Source of the DNA: JAJFFW01 sp038531315
GTDB taxonomy: Bacteria; Pseudomonadota; Alphaproteobacteria; Caulobacterales; Parvularculaceae
Direction of reading: 5' to 3'
Assembly (NCBI GenBank): GCA_038531315.1
Contig: JBCBBT010000029.1
Location: forward strand, 1-39,508
Length of the DNA: 39,508 nucleotides
Made by a program: the position numbers and the translations under genes. Under the pieces are notes generated by a model. The model ran no database searches and was not told where the DNA came from. It saw only the letters and a list, made by a program, of their open reading frames with translations. Shown in pieces: positions 1-7,156 of the stretch (position 1 is its first letter; each line of letters opens with the position of its first letter).

Positions 1-280
1 CTCTTGCGACGCGGCCGCCCGGTTCAACGTAGCCGAGCGCGTCCGCAGGCGTTGAGCGGTCGGAGACGCCGTAAAGCCGGCGCCGCCCTGAACCATCGAC
101 CGGGCCGATCGCTTTGACGATGGCCCCGAAGCGCGGATGATCGACAACCACGATATCGCCGTCGGACAAAGCGCCGACGCTGACGCCCGCCTCAGCGATG
201 ACGAAATCGCCGTCGTTGAGGGCCGGCGCCATGCTGACGCCGGCGACTTTAATGATACGCCAGTCGCGCAAGCCGAACAT
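1..280 (-). CDS. sodX: Ni-SOD maturation protease, S26/S24-like signal peptidase (partial)
   Basis: The gene reads from ATG at 280 leftward and runs off the window edge, so only about 93 residues are visible. The N-terminus carries VAGVSMAPALNDGDF, the Gly-x-Ser-Met-x-Pro-x-Leu-x-x-Gly-Asp box of S24/S26 peptidases, with the nucleophile Ser at about residue 16. Further on, VVVDHPRFGAIVKAIG supplies the probable catalytic Lys. The protein is small and has no visible membrane anchor, as expected for the dedicated protease encoded next to nickel superoxide dismutase that removes its propeptide and exposes the nickel-binding His1. It starts 34 bases after the sodN stop in the same direction, which is the main reason to call it sodX rather than a LexA-like or general signal peptidase. 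A stop lies four codons before the ATG, so no longer start is possible. The substrate is inferred from context. Confidence 0.85.
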   Translation of the reverse strand, partial: MFGLRDWRIIKVAGVSMAPALNDGDFVIAEAGVSVGALSDGDIVVVDHPRFGAIVKAIGPVDGSGRRRLYGVSDRSTPADALGYVEPGGRVAR

Positions 281-314
281 CGCCCCGCGGCCTCATGTTC
301 CGGGCGCTGCGCCG

Positions 315-821
315 CTAGAGAACTGGATAAACGACATCCATCGACGGCGGGTACGGGCACGTCTTGCGCTCGGTGGCGACGCCCTTGGTGTCCCAGAATT
401 TTTCAGCAAACTGATTGACCAGCTCGACCAGCTCTTCGCCGTCGCCGCGATTGACTTCCTGTTTGCACGCGCTCGCTTTCAGCATGATTTTGTGCGCGAG
501 CTCATGAACGTCCGGATGTTTTTCAAATTGCGGCGCTTTGAAATAGTCGCCCCAGATGACCCGGATCTCATGTTTGACCTTTTCGGCTTCCTCTTCTTTC
601 TGAAGCACCAGCCGGCTCAGCGTATTATGCAAGCCGAGCGCCGAGCCGCCGGACTTTTCCGATTGCTCCTTCATGATATCGATCATCCGCACGACCGAGA
701 GCGCGGCGATAATCGCCGTTGAAGGATCGTAGATCTTACACGGAATATCGCAATGCGCGTCGGCGGACGGAATGGCGCCGGAACGGTCTACGAGCTTAAA
801 AAGAGTGTGCAGTACTGACAT
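315..821 (-). CDS. sodN: Nickel-containing superoxide dismutase, precursor
   Basis: 168 residues. Dismutates superoxide to oxygen and hydrogen peroxide using Ni. The nickel hook is seen directly: a 22-residue propeptide ends in ...SADA, and the mature chain would begin His23-Cys24-Asp-Ile-Pro-Cys28-Lys-Ile-Tyr31, matching the invariant H-C-x-x-P-C-x-x-Y of Ni-SOD (His1, Cys2, Cys6, Tyr9 in mature numbering). The rest is helical (DPSTAIIAALSVVRMIDIM...), as in the four-helix-bundle subunits of the homohexamer. The propeptide is not a Sec signal, consistent with a cytoplasmic enzyme processed by the downstream SodX. The start ATG at 821 has AAGGA eight bases upstream. The preceding gene ends 24 bases away, so the three genes probably form one transcript. 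The mature part (146 residues) is somewhat longer than the Streptomyces enzyme. Confidence 0.96.
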   Translation of the reverse strand: MSVLHTLFKLVDRSGAIPSADAHCDIPCKIYDPSTAIIAALSVVRMIDIMKEQSEKSGGSALGLHNTLSRLVLQKEEEAEKVKHEIRVIWGDYFKAPQFEKHPDVHELAHKIMLKASACKQEVNRGDGEELVELVNQFAEKFWDTKGVATERKTCPYPPSMDVVYPVL

Positions 822-845
822 GTCGAAATTTCCTTTTCCGTCGAT

Positions 846-1100
846 TTAGCGCTTGCGGGCTTCGGCTTGCTTACGCCGTGCGACGCTTCGGCGCGCCGCC
901 ACGCTTAATGCGATCCCGCCGATAACGGCGCCGGCCAGCAAGACAGCGTGAAACGGCGATGCGACAAAATGCAATGCGCCGGACGGGCCTTCATGGCCGG
1001 GGTGGGCGAGCGCGCCGCCGATTTGTACGGCGCCCGCCGCAAGGGTGGCGGCAGCGAGCGCGCCGGCGCGCCCGGCGTTGCGAATGCGTTGAAAGCCCAT
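846..1100 (-). CDS. Small exported HPGH membrane protein of the Ni-SOD operon
   Basis: 84 residues from ATG at 1100, which has GGAG six bases upstream. In-frame ATGs at 1112 and 1175 (the latter after a G-rich stretch) are alternatives. The N-terminus is a basic stretch followed by a hydrophobic signal ending GGALA; cleavage there would expose His-Pro-Gly-His-Glu at the mature N-terminus. A second His-bearing stretch (ALHFVASPFHAVLL) leads into a transmembrane helix, followed by a strongly basic cytoplasmic tail (AARRSVARRKQAEARKR). An N-terminal HPGH after the signal is also typical of HupE/UreJ nickel permeases, but this protein is far too short to be one. It is first in the operon with sodN and sodX, so a role in nickel binding or delivery is an inference. 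I do not recognise a named family. Confidence 0.7.
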   Translation of the reverse strand: MGFQRIRNAGRAGALAAATLAAGAVQIGGALAHPGHEGPSGALHFVASPFHAVLLAGAVIGGIALSVAARRSVARRKQAEARKR

Positions 1101-1315
1101 CAATTTCTCCATCAGTTTTACCGCCGGAACGCCGGCTGTGTTTCGCGTACGATGTTGCCAGACTTGATCAGCCATGACAATTCCCCCGTCAGCGCACCAT
1201 CGGCCCACGCGCTCCGTCGGCGCACGCGCTATGACAGATGATCGCACCGGCTCTTATATTCCGCCTGCGGATTTTTTGTGAGAAACGTGTGATGCGTGTC
1301 TGAGACGGGGCCTGA

Positions 1316-1408
1316 GACGGTCCTTACGCCGCTTCGACGCGTGTCGCGGCGCGGCGCGGTCGAGGGGCTTGCGCCTTGACCGATAAGGCGCGGCGAATTC
1401 GGTCCGCC
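1316..1408 (+). repeat. Diverged ~90 bp repeat, copy A
   Basis: Copy A matches copy B at 2610-2700. A 22-base core (1328-1349 versus 2622-2643) is identical, and a second conserved block, ATAAGGCGCGGCGA, follows about 33 bases later in both. The sequence between the blocks is diverged and includes small indels. No transposase or terminal inverted repeat is seen. The two copies flank the lipoprotein gene at 1801-2439. Confidence 0.75.
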
Positions 1409-1528
1409 TGTCAGGGCGGGCCGCCAAAGTCGCCTAAACTATTGAGTTTCTCGAGATTTATCGATGCGTATTCGGTCCCGTCGCCGCCCACAACGCCCAA
1501 ACGCGGATAACGAAACGCCGGATGTCGC

Positions 1529-1618
1529 CCGAACTTGACCTGTCCGAACGAGACCTGTCCAACGTGGGTCTGCCTGAAGGGCGCCTGACTGATGGGCGCC
1601 CGACTAAAAGGCGTAAGT
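1529..1618 (+). repeat. Degenerate 15-bp tandem array with pentapeptide-like reading frame
   Basis: Six 15-base units in register, for example CCGAACTTGACCTGT, CCGAACGAGACCTGT, CCAACGTGGGTCTGC, CTGAAGGGCGCCTGA, CTGATGGGCGCCCGA. Read on plus from the ATG at 1522 they give a 32-residue peptide with Leu every five residues (ELDLS-ERDLS-NVGLP-EGRLT), resembling a pentapeptide repeat. No ribosome-binding site is seen before it and the open frame is short, so it is more likely a gene remnant or a non-coding tandem array than a functional gene. Confidence 0.6.
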
Positions 1619-1710
1619 GAGCGTTCGATTCCGAGCGCGCCCGACCCCTCGCCGCGGCAATTGTTGGTTGGCCGCGTTCTCATTGGTATCGTCGGCAAGC
1701 ATTATTTTAG

Positions 1711-1736
1711 AACATTGTTCGAAAACATTGTTCGAA
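1711..1736. repeat. Perfect 13-bp tandem duplication
   Basis: AACATTGTTCGAA occurs twice without a gap. The first copy with its flank forms the palindrome GAACATTGTTC (1710-1720). The duplication lies about 65 bases before the lipoprotein start, in an AT-richer stretch, so it could be a pair of regulator sites. The spacing does not fit the alphaproteobacterial LexA box (GTTC-N7-GTTC). Confidence 0.6.
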
Positions 1737-1800
1737 AAATACTCCTTCGTTAGTATCCGGGCGGAAGCTTGAAGCAGCCGTCTTGTCGCCGGAAATTATC

Positions 1801-2439
1801 ATGGGCGAATTCTTGAGGGAGTTTTTCGGGATGCAGATTGGCCGTACCGCACCGCCTCCGCGCCGCTCGCGTGGGCGCAGGCAGAATTTTCTCCGCTCTA
1901 AGGTCTTGCGCCTCATTCGCATCATACCTTTATTTTTTATAGTTCCCGCGTTGGTTGGCTGCGTGACGCCGCTGATCGAGGAAGAGTGCTGGACGCCTTT
2001 ATTGAATGACACCAAAACAGATCGGTTCGTAAACGCCCAATCGTTGTTCATTCAGGAAACGCCATTTGGCCGCACGGATTGGTTTGATTTGGAAGACCGG
2101 ATGAAGCTTGAAGCGTGGGTTCGTCGATCCTGCACAGAACAAAGCACGCCCGAACAGCGAAAATGTCTTTTCGATATCGGCTGGACATGTGTTGAAGACC
2201 TCACACCCGGCGAGCAGAAGGGCGAAGAACGGTTTTGCGTTTACAACGCCGAGAAGATTCAGCGCCAGAGACTGACTTTTTCAGCGAGACAGCATCTCAT
2301 TCACAGAATGTTTGTCGCTGTTGAACCGACCCCGGCGTTGTCGCGCTTTCGCTATGACGTTCAGCCGCCCGCCCCCCTCTCGATCACCCGGGAACAAAGC
2401 GACCGGTTAGAGTGCGTACGTGAATACAGACGCAAATGA
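1801..2439 (+). CDS. Predicted lipoprotein of unknown function
   Basis: 212 residues from ATG at 1801 (GGAA seven bases upstream). ATG at 1831, after GAGGGAG, is an equally good start. A basic stretch (RRSRGRRQNFLRSK) is followed by a hydrophobic segment (LIRIIPLFFIVPALVGC) with the lipobox Leu-Val-Gly-Cys; the lipidated Cys would be residue 54 from 1801, or 44 from 1831. The mature part is polar and rich in Glu and Arg, with at least six further Cys (for example ECW, SCTEQ, KCLF, TCVED, FCVY, LECV), suggesting disulphides in the periplasm. I recognise no family. It is visibly less GC-rich than its neighbours and sits between the two copies of the ~90 bp repeat, so it may have been acquired or moved as a unit. 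Confidence 0.75.
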   Translation: MGEFLREFFGMQIGRTAPPPRRSRGRRQNFLRSKVLRLIRIIPLFFIVPALVGCVTPLIEEECWTPLLNDTKTDRFVNAQSLFIQETPFGRTDWFDLEDRMKLEAWVRRSCTEQSTPEQRKCLFDIGWTCVEDLTPGEQKGEERFCVYNAEKIQRQRLTFSARQHLIHRMFVAVEPTPALSRFRYDVQPPAPLSITREQSDRLECVREYRRK

Positions 2440-2609
2440 GCCCGGGGTTGACCTCGACGTCGGAAGGTTGATTTGGCTGCGCTGATATCCAATCCAGCCC
2501 GTTTAGTCGTCATCGCCATCGGTTTTTGAAGATTAGATATTGATCGTAACGACCCAAATAACTCTGTTTACAGACATTTTAAGGCGCCAAAAGGCGGGCC
2601 TGCATCCGC

Positions 2610-2700
2610 GACGGTTCCTGCGCCGCTTCGACGCGTGTCGCGGGGCCGCGGAGAGGCCTACATCTTAACACATAAGGCGCGGCGAGACCGGTTCGCGTCT
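2610..2700 (+). repeat. Diverged ~90 bp repeat, copy B
   Basis: Partner of copy A at 1316-1408, in the same orientation. It shares a 22-base identical core (2622-2643) and the ATAAGGCGCGGCGA block. It ends immediately before the start region of the ABC ATPase gene, so it lies in that operon's leader or promoter. Confidence 0.75.
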
Positions 2701-2714
2701 CCATGAGGGTGGCC

Positions 2715-3434
2715 ATGTCAGGCAACGTCATTCAGGCGCAGCGGCCCGGGCGGCGACCGCACAGCGCCGAGGAGCCGCCGGCGCTTGATTTTCGCAGCGT
2801 CAGCAAGAGCTTTTCGACCGCGCAAGGCCCGCTGCGGGTCCTGAAGGACGCCTCCTTCACGATCGGGCGCGCGGAAAGCGTTGCGCTGACCGGTGAGTCC
2901 GGCAGCGGCAAGAGCACTATTCTCCATCTGGTGGCGGGGCTTGAGCCCTTCGACGCCGGCGACATCGCCGTCGCGGGCGTTCGCCTCGCGCAAATGAATG
3001 ACGCGGAGCGCTCGCGTTTGCGGCGCGCCCATATTGGCGTCGTCTTTCAGCAGTTTAATCTCGTGCCGAGCCTGCGGGTGATGGACAATATTGCTTTCCA
3101 GGCGCGGGTCGCTGGCCGCCTCGACGGCAGCTGGATCTCGCAGCTTCTGGAACGGCTCGGCCTCGCCGCGCTCACCGACCGCTATCCCGAACAATTGTCC
3201 GGCGGCCAGCAACAACGGGTGGCGATCGGCCGCGCGCTCGCAGGCAAGCCGCCGCTCATTCTCGCCGATGAGCCGACGGGCAATCTTGATGAAGCCTCGA
3301 GCGACGAGGTCATGGCGCTGATGCTCGATCTTCTGGCGGGCACCCAGTCGAGCCTGTTGATGGTGACCCACAGCGAGCGGCTCGCCGCCCGTCTCGATCG
3401 CCGGCTCCGACTTGCAAACGGGACGATTGCATGA
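2715..3434 (+). CDS. ABC transporter ATPase, LolD/MacB-type (AttE-like)
   Basis: 239 residues. The nucleotide-binding subunit of an export or lipoprotein-type ABC transporter, powering the FtsX-like permease encoded next. All motifs are intact: Walker A GESGSGKST at 60-68, Q-loop FQQ near 112, signature LSGGQQQ at 161-167, Walker B LILADE followed by PTGNLD at 181-191, and the switch His in MVTHS at about 219. ADEPTGNLDEASS is typical of the LolD/MacB/FtsE branch. Start at 2715 was chosen because GAGGG sits a few bases upstream; an in-frame ATG at 2703 would add four residues. The stop overlaps the beginning of the permease gene. With the permease and the CrtC/AttH-like gene the layout matches AttEFGH-type systems. 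The substrate is unknown. Confidence 0.92.
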   Translation: MSGNVIQAQRPGRRPHSAEEPPALDFRSVSKSFSTAQGPLRVLKDASFTIGRAESVALTGESGSGKSTILHLVAGLEPFDAGDIAVAGVRLAQMNDAERSRLRRAHIGVVFQQFNLVPSLRVMDNIAFQARVAGRLDGSWISQLLERLGLAALTDRYPEQLSGGQQQRVAIGRALAGKPPLILADEPTGNLDEASSDEVMALMLDLLAGTQSSLLMVTHSERLAARLDRRLRLANGTIA

Positions 3435-5946
3435 GCATCCGCGCGACCGGCGCCCTGAATACGGGCGGGATCAGACCCTTCGCTGGGTCATCGGCGCGCT
3501 CGTCAGCCACTGGCGGCGCAACCCGACCCAGGCGGCAACCCTTTTTGTCGGACTGGCGGTCGCAACGGCGCTCTTTGCGGGCGTCCAGGCGATCAACTTG
3601 CAGGCGCGCACGAGCTACGACGCCGCCGCGGCGCAACTCGGCGGCAATCAGCTGGCGAGTTTTACCGCGTCCGAGGGCGCAATCGACGCGGCCGTGTTTG
3701 GCGCACTGCGCCGCGCAGGATGGCCCGTCTCGCCGGTGGTCGAGGGCCGGATCACGATTGAGGGCCAGCGCTACGCCGTGTTCGGCGTCGATCTCGCAAC
3801 GCTGCCGCGCGATGCGGCGGGGACGCTTTTTACCGGCTTTAACACGCGGGCCGACGGATCGGAGACTTATCAGCCTGCAGATTTTTTACTGCCGCCCTAT
3901 CTGTCGCTCGCCGCACCGGAAACCGTCGCGCGTCTTCAGACCGTGGCGGATCGCCCGCAGGCGCTGGGCCGCCTCATCGCGCTCGAGGGCGTACAGCCGC
4001 GCACGCTCTTCATGGATATCGGCGCCGCTCAGCAAACGCTGCAGCTTGAAGGACAAATCTCGCGGCTCCTGATCGGGCCCGGCGACACGCAAAGCCTGAC
4101 GCCCGCCGAAGAGATCGCCGCGGCGGCCAATGTGGAGCTTCAGCGCAGCGCGCCGCCGACCACCAATGACATTGCGCGGCTGACGCGCAGCTTTCATCTC
4201 AACCTGACGGCATTCGGGTTCCTGTCGTTTTTTGTCGGCCTCCTGATTGTTCACGCCGCGATTGGGCTCGCTTTTGAACAGCGCCGGCCGATGATCCGCA
4301 CGATCCGCGCTTGCGGCGTTTCCGCCCGGCTTTTAACGGCGGCGCTGGTCATCGAGTTGCTGGTCATCGCCTGCGTTGCGGGGCTTGCGGGCATGGCGCT
4401 CGGCTATGTGATCGCCGCGGCGCTTCTGCCCGATGTGGCGCTCACCTTGAGCAGTCTTTATGGGGCGACCGTGCCCGGCGCGCTTGTCATCCAGCCGGTC
4501 TGGTGGCTGATCGGGCTCGCCGTCGCGACGGGCGGCGCGCTTTTCGCCGCCGCGAGCAGCCTGCGCAAGGCGGCGCGCATGCCGATCCTCGCGCCGGCCC
4601 GCCCGGAAGCCTGGCGCAGCGCCGAACAACGCAGCATTGCGGGCAACGCCGTCGGCGCGCTGGCGTTGATCGCTTTCGCCGTCATCCTGACCCAAACCGG
4701 CGGCGGCCTCGTCGGCGGCTTTTTCCTGCTTGGCGCGGTCCTTGTTGCGGCGGCGTTGTTGTTGCCGGTCGCCCTTTCCTTTGCGCTTCAGCTCGGCGAA
4801 AAAATAGCGCGCGGCCCGGTGACGCAATGGTTCTGGGCCGACGGACGCCAGCAGCTCCCGGCGATTTCGCTGGCGCTGCAGGCGCTGTTAATCGCGCTCG
4901 CCGTCAACATTGGCGTCGGCGCCATGGTGGCAAGTTTTCGCGACACCTTCACGGGCTGGCTTGACCAACGACTGGCGGCGGAAATCTACGTCAATGCGCC
5001 GCCCGCCGACGCCGCCGCTATCGAAGATTATCTGTGGTCTGAAGAAAATGTCAGCGCCGTCCTGCCCGCGACATTTGCGCAGACCCGCTACGGCGATCTG
5101 CCGGCGCGGATCATGGGCGTTACGCCGCACGACACTTATGCGCAAAACTGGCCGCTGATCTCAAAGACGGCCGACGCGTGGGAAAGCCTCGCGCGCGGCG
5201 ACGCGGTTTTGATCAATGAACAAATGGCGCGCCGGTTTGACTTAAAGCCTGGCGACCGGATTGAAGTCGCCGCCGATAACGGCATGATCATACGCGAGGT
5301 CGGCGCGGTTTATTCCGACTACGGCAATACCATGAGCGAGATTATGGCGCCTTATGATCTTGTCGTCTCGCGTTGGTCGGATGCAAATGTGAAACTCTTT
5401 CTCGTGCGCGCGGACCCGTCGGCGGCGGCGGACATCATCGCCGCGCTGACGGATAAATTCGTTCTGGACGAGAATTCGATTATCGACCAGCAGAGCCTCA
5501 AAGTGATTTCAAAGCAGATCTTTGAAAGAACATTTTCGGTGACGGCGGCGCTCAACGTCCTGACGCTGGCGGTTGCGGGCGTTGCGCTGTTGACCAGCCT
5601 GCTCTCGCTCGCCGCCGCCCGCTTGCCGCAGGTCGCGCCGTTGTGGGCCACGGGCCTGACGCGCGCACAGCTTTCCGGCCTCGACTTTTTGAAAACGCTC
5701 GCCTTTGCGCTGTTGACCGGCCTCCTCGCGATCCCGCTCGGCGTGATTGTCGCCTGGCTTTTGACCGCGGTCATCAATGTTGAGGCGTTCGGCTGGCGCC
5801 TGCCGTTGTTTTATTACCCGGGTCAATGGGCGACGCTGATCGTCCTGGCGCTGATCACCGCCGCCGCCGCTTCAACGCCGTCTGTCCTTGCGTTACGGCG
5901 GATCGCGCCGGCGCGGCTTTTGAAGGTGTTTGCCGATGGCCGCTAG
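3427..5946 (+). CDS. FtsX-like ABC transporter permease (AttF/AttG-type, long single chain)
   Basis: About 839 residues with roughly ten transmembrane segments: one near the N-terminus (LFVGLAVATALFAG), a periplasmic region of about 200 residues, a central membrane cluster, a second periplasmic region of about 200 residues (ending around FVLDENSIIDQQSLK), and a last FtsX-type block (TAALNVLTLAVAGVALLTSLL... to VLALRRIAPARLLK). This two-FtsX-half arrangement is usual for MacB-like or YbbP-like exporters and probably does the work of two separate permeases. The start is uncertain: the coding frame has only TTG codons (3412, 3427) before the first helix, whereas an ATG at 3431 overlapping the ATPase stop as ATGA is in another frame. 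Either a TTG is used or there is a frameshift in 3431-3480. The 3' end overlaps the next gene. Confidence 0.85.
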   Translation: MHEHPRDRRPEYGRDQTLRWVIGALVSHWRRNPTQAATLFVGLAVATALFAGVQAINLQARTSYDAAAAQLGGNQLASFTASEGAIDAAVFGALRRAGWPVSPVVEGRITIEGQRYAVFGVDLATLPRDAAGTLFTGFNTRADGSETYQPADFLLPPYLSLAAPETVARLQTVADRPQALGRLIALEGVQPRTLFMDIGAAQQTLQLEGQISRLLIGPGDTQSLTPAEEIAAAANVELQRSAPPTTNDIARLTRSFHLNLTAFGFLSFFVGLLIVHAAIGLAFEQRRPMIRTIRACGVSARLLTAALVIELLVIACVAGLAGMALGYVIAAALLPDVALTLSSLYGATVPGALVIQPVWWLIGLAVATGGALFAAASSLRKAARMPILAPARPEAWRSAEQRSIAGNAVGALALIAFAVILTQTGGGLVGGFFLLGAVLVAAALLLPVALSFALQLGEKIARGPVTQWFWADGRQQLPAISLALQALLIALAVNIGVGAMVASFRDTFTGWLDQRLAAEIYVNAPPADAAAIEDYLWSEENVSAVLPATFAQTRYGDLPARIMGVTPHDTYAQNWPLISKTADAWESLARGDAVLINEQMARRFDLKPGDRIEVAADNGMIIREVGAVYSDYGNTMSEIMAPYDLVVSRWSDANVKLFLVRADPSAAADIIAALTDKFVLDENSIIDQQSLKVISKQIFERTFSVTAALNVLTLAVAGVALLTSLLSLAAARLPQVAPLWATGLTRAQLSGLDFLKTLAFALLTGLLAIPLGVIVAWLLTAVINVEAFGWRLPLFYYPGQWATLIVLALITAAAASTPSVLALRRIAPARLLKVFADGR

Positions 5947-7048
5947 AACCGCATCGCTCGCCGTTATTTTGCTCGCCGTCATGATGTGGCTTGCCGCGGC
6001 AGGCGGCGCCGTTGCGCAAGGCTTCGCCGGGCTCGGCGCGGATGTCGACGGGTTCGCAGAGGTTGCGCCAGGCAAACGTTTTGTCTTTCCCGCAGACCAC
6101 GGTCCCCACGAGAATTACCGCATCGAATGGTGGTACGTAACCGCAAACCTCACTGATGCGGAAACCGGCGCAGCATATGGCGTCCAGTGGACTTTGTTTC
6201 GCAGCGCCCTCAAGCCCGCAACCGGCGCGCCGGCGCGGCGATGGGGCTCGAACACCATGTTCATGGGTCATGCGGCGTTGACAACGGCGTCCGATCATTT
6301 CTACGCGGAAAAATTTGCGCGCGGCGGCGTCGGTCAGGCGCGCGTCGCCGCCGCGCCTTTCAACGCGCATATTGACGACTGGACGTTTAAGAGCGCGGCC
6401 GATGACGGCGGGCTCGAACAAGCGCAGCTCGCCGCCTCCGGGGCAGGCTTCGCCTTCGACCTGGCCCTATCGGCGCAGGGGCCAATCGTTCTGCAGGGCG
6501 AGAAAGGATACAGCGTCAAATCGCAGGATGGTCAGGCGTCGTATTATTATTCACAACCCTTTTATGACGTTGACGGAGAAATCATCGTCAACGGACGCAC
6601 GCGGCGCGTCACCGGCAAGGCATGGCTCGATCGCGAATGGTCAAGCCAGTTTATCAACGCGGATCAATCGGGATGGGACTGGGTATCGTTGCATTTCGCC
6701 GACGGCGCGAAGCTGATGGCGTTTCGCCTGCGCAGCCATGCGGGCGCGCCCTATTATGCCGGCACATGGATAGACCCAGACGGCGCGGCGACGCCGCTTG
6801 CGCCCGATGCGATCACGCTGGCGCCGCTGAAACAGACGCGGCTCGACGGTTTTCGCCTGCCGACGCGCTGGCGGCTGAAGATCGCAGCGCGCGAGATCGA
6901 CGTCACAATCAATGCGCTGAACGCCAAAAGCTGGATGGCGCTGAGTTTTCCCTATTGGGAGGGCCCGATTGCTTTTGCGGGCAGCCATGAGGGGGTCGGC
7001 TATCTTGAAATGACCGGCTACGGCGCCGCCTCGACGGGCCGACGCTAG
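5936..7048 (+). CDS. CrtC/AttH-family lipocalin-like protein, exported
   Basis: 370 residues. An N-terminal signal peptide (LAVILLAVMMWLAAAGGAVAQ) is followed by the family hallmark NYRIEWWYVTANLTDAETG at about 60-78 and VQWTLFR. The middle contains YYYSQPFYDVDGEI and KAWLDREWSSQF, typical of AttH and of carotenoid 1,2-hydratase CrtC, both two-lipocalin-domain folds. No carotenoid genes lie nearby, while the ATPase and permease are immediately upstream with an 11-base overlap, so the AttH-type assignment (accessory of an AttEFGH ABC system) is better supported than carotenoid hydration. The ATG at 5936 was preferred over TTG at 5930. The biochemical activity of AttH-type proteins is poorly known; this one probably acts in the periplasm on a hydrophobic ligand. 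Confidence 0.85.
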   Translation: MAARTASLAVILLAVMMWLAAAGGAVAQGFAGLGADVDGFAEVAPGKRFVFPADHGPHENYRIEWWYVTANLTDAETGAAYGVQWTLFRSALKPATGAPARRWGSNTMFMGHAALTTASDHFYAEKFARGGVGQARVAAAPFNAHIDDWTFKSAADDGGLEQAQLAASGAGFAFDLALSAQGPIVLQGEKGYSVKSQDGQASYYYSQPFYDVDGEIIVNGRTRRVTGKAWLDREWSSQFINADQSGWDWVSLHFADGAKLMAFRLRSHAGAPYYAGTWIDPDGAATPLAPDAITLAPLKQTRLDGFRLPTRWRLKIAAREIDVTINALNAKSWMALSFPYWEGPIAFAGSHEGVGYLEMTGYGAASTGRR

Positions 7049-7054
7049 CGCCCG

Positions 7055-7131
7055 CGCGGCCATCTTGCGCGGCCATCTTGGGCGGTCGTCTTGCGCGGCC
7101 CCGTGCGCACGGCCATTGTGCGCGCATTGTG
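7055..7131 (+). repeat. Degenerate 13-bp tandem array
   Basis: CGCGGCCATCTTG occurs twice in perfect tandem (7055-7080), followed by the variant GGCGGTCGTCTTG and three shorter, more diverged units (to 7131). It lies between the AttH-like gene and the crotonase gene, with no coding potential of its own. It lacks the T-run of an intrinsic terminator. Confidence 0.7.
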
Positions 7132-7156
7132 TTCCCTTAGCCGCGAGACTTTTCCC

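Larger units (their letters stand above)
1101..1800. other. Intergenic region between the sod operon and a lipoprotein gene
   Basis: No convincing full-length gene lies in these 700 bases. They should hold divergent promoters for the sod operon (minus) and the lipoprotein (plus). On minus a TATAAG at 1253-1258 could be a -10 box, with the small inverted repeat TCCGC/GCGGA (1260-1271) just upstream of it. This is weak evidence. The stretch also holds repeat copy A (1316-1408), a 15-bp degenerate tandem array (1529-1618) and a perfect 13-bp tandem duplication (1711-1736), listed separately. Confidence 0.6.

Noticed and set aside
137..722. Two overlapping plus-strand open frames opposite sodX and sodN
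   Set aside because: They are antisense to genes with clear family motifs and have no domain of their own or ribosome-binding site.
1411..1698. A 95-residue minus-strand open frame with Gln/Phe five-residue periodicity
   Set aside because: It is the reverse strand of the 15-bp tandem array; no ribosome-binding site and no homology recognised.
3431..4072. ATG at 3431 opening a 213-residue frame
   Set aside because: Arg/Ser-rich out-of-frame translation of the permease; only its first codons are interesting (start conflict).
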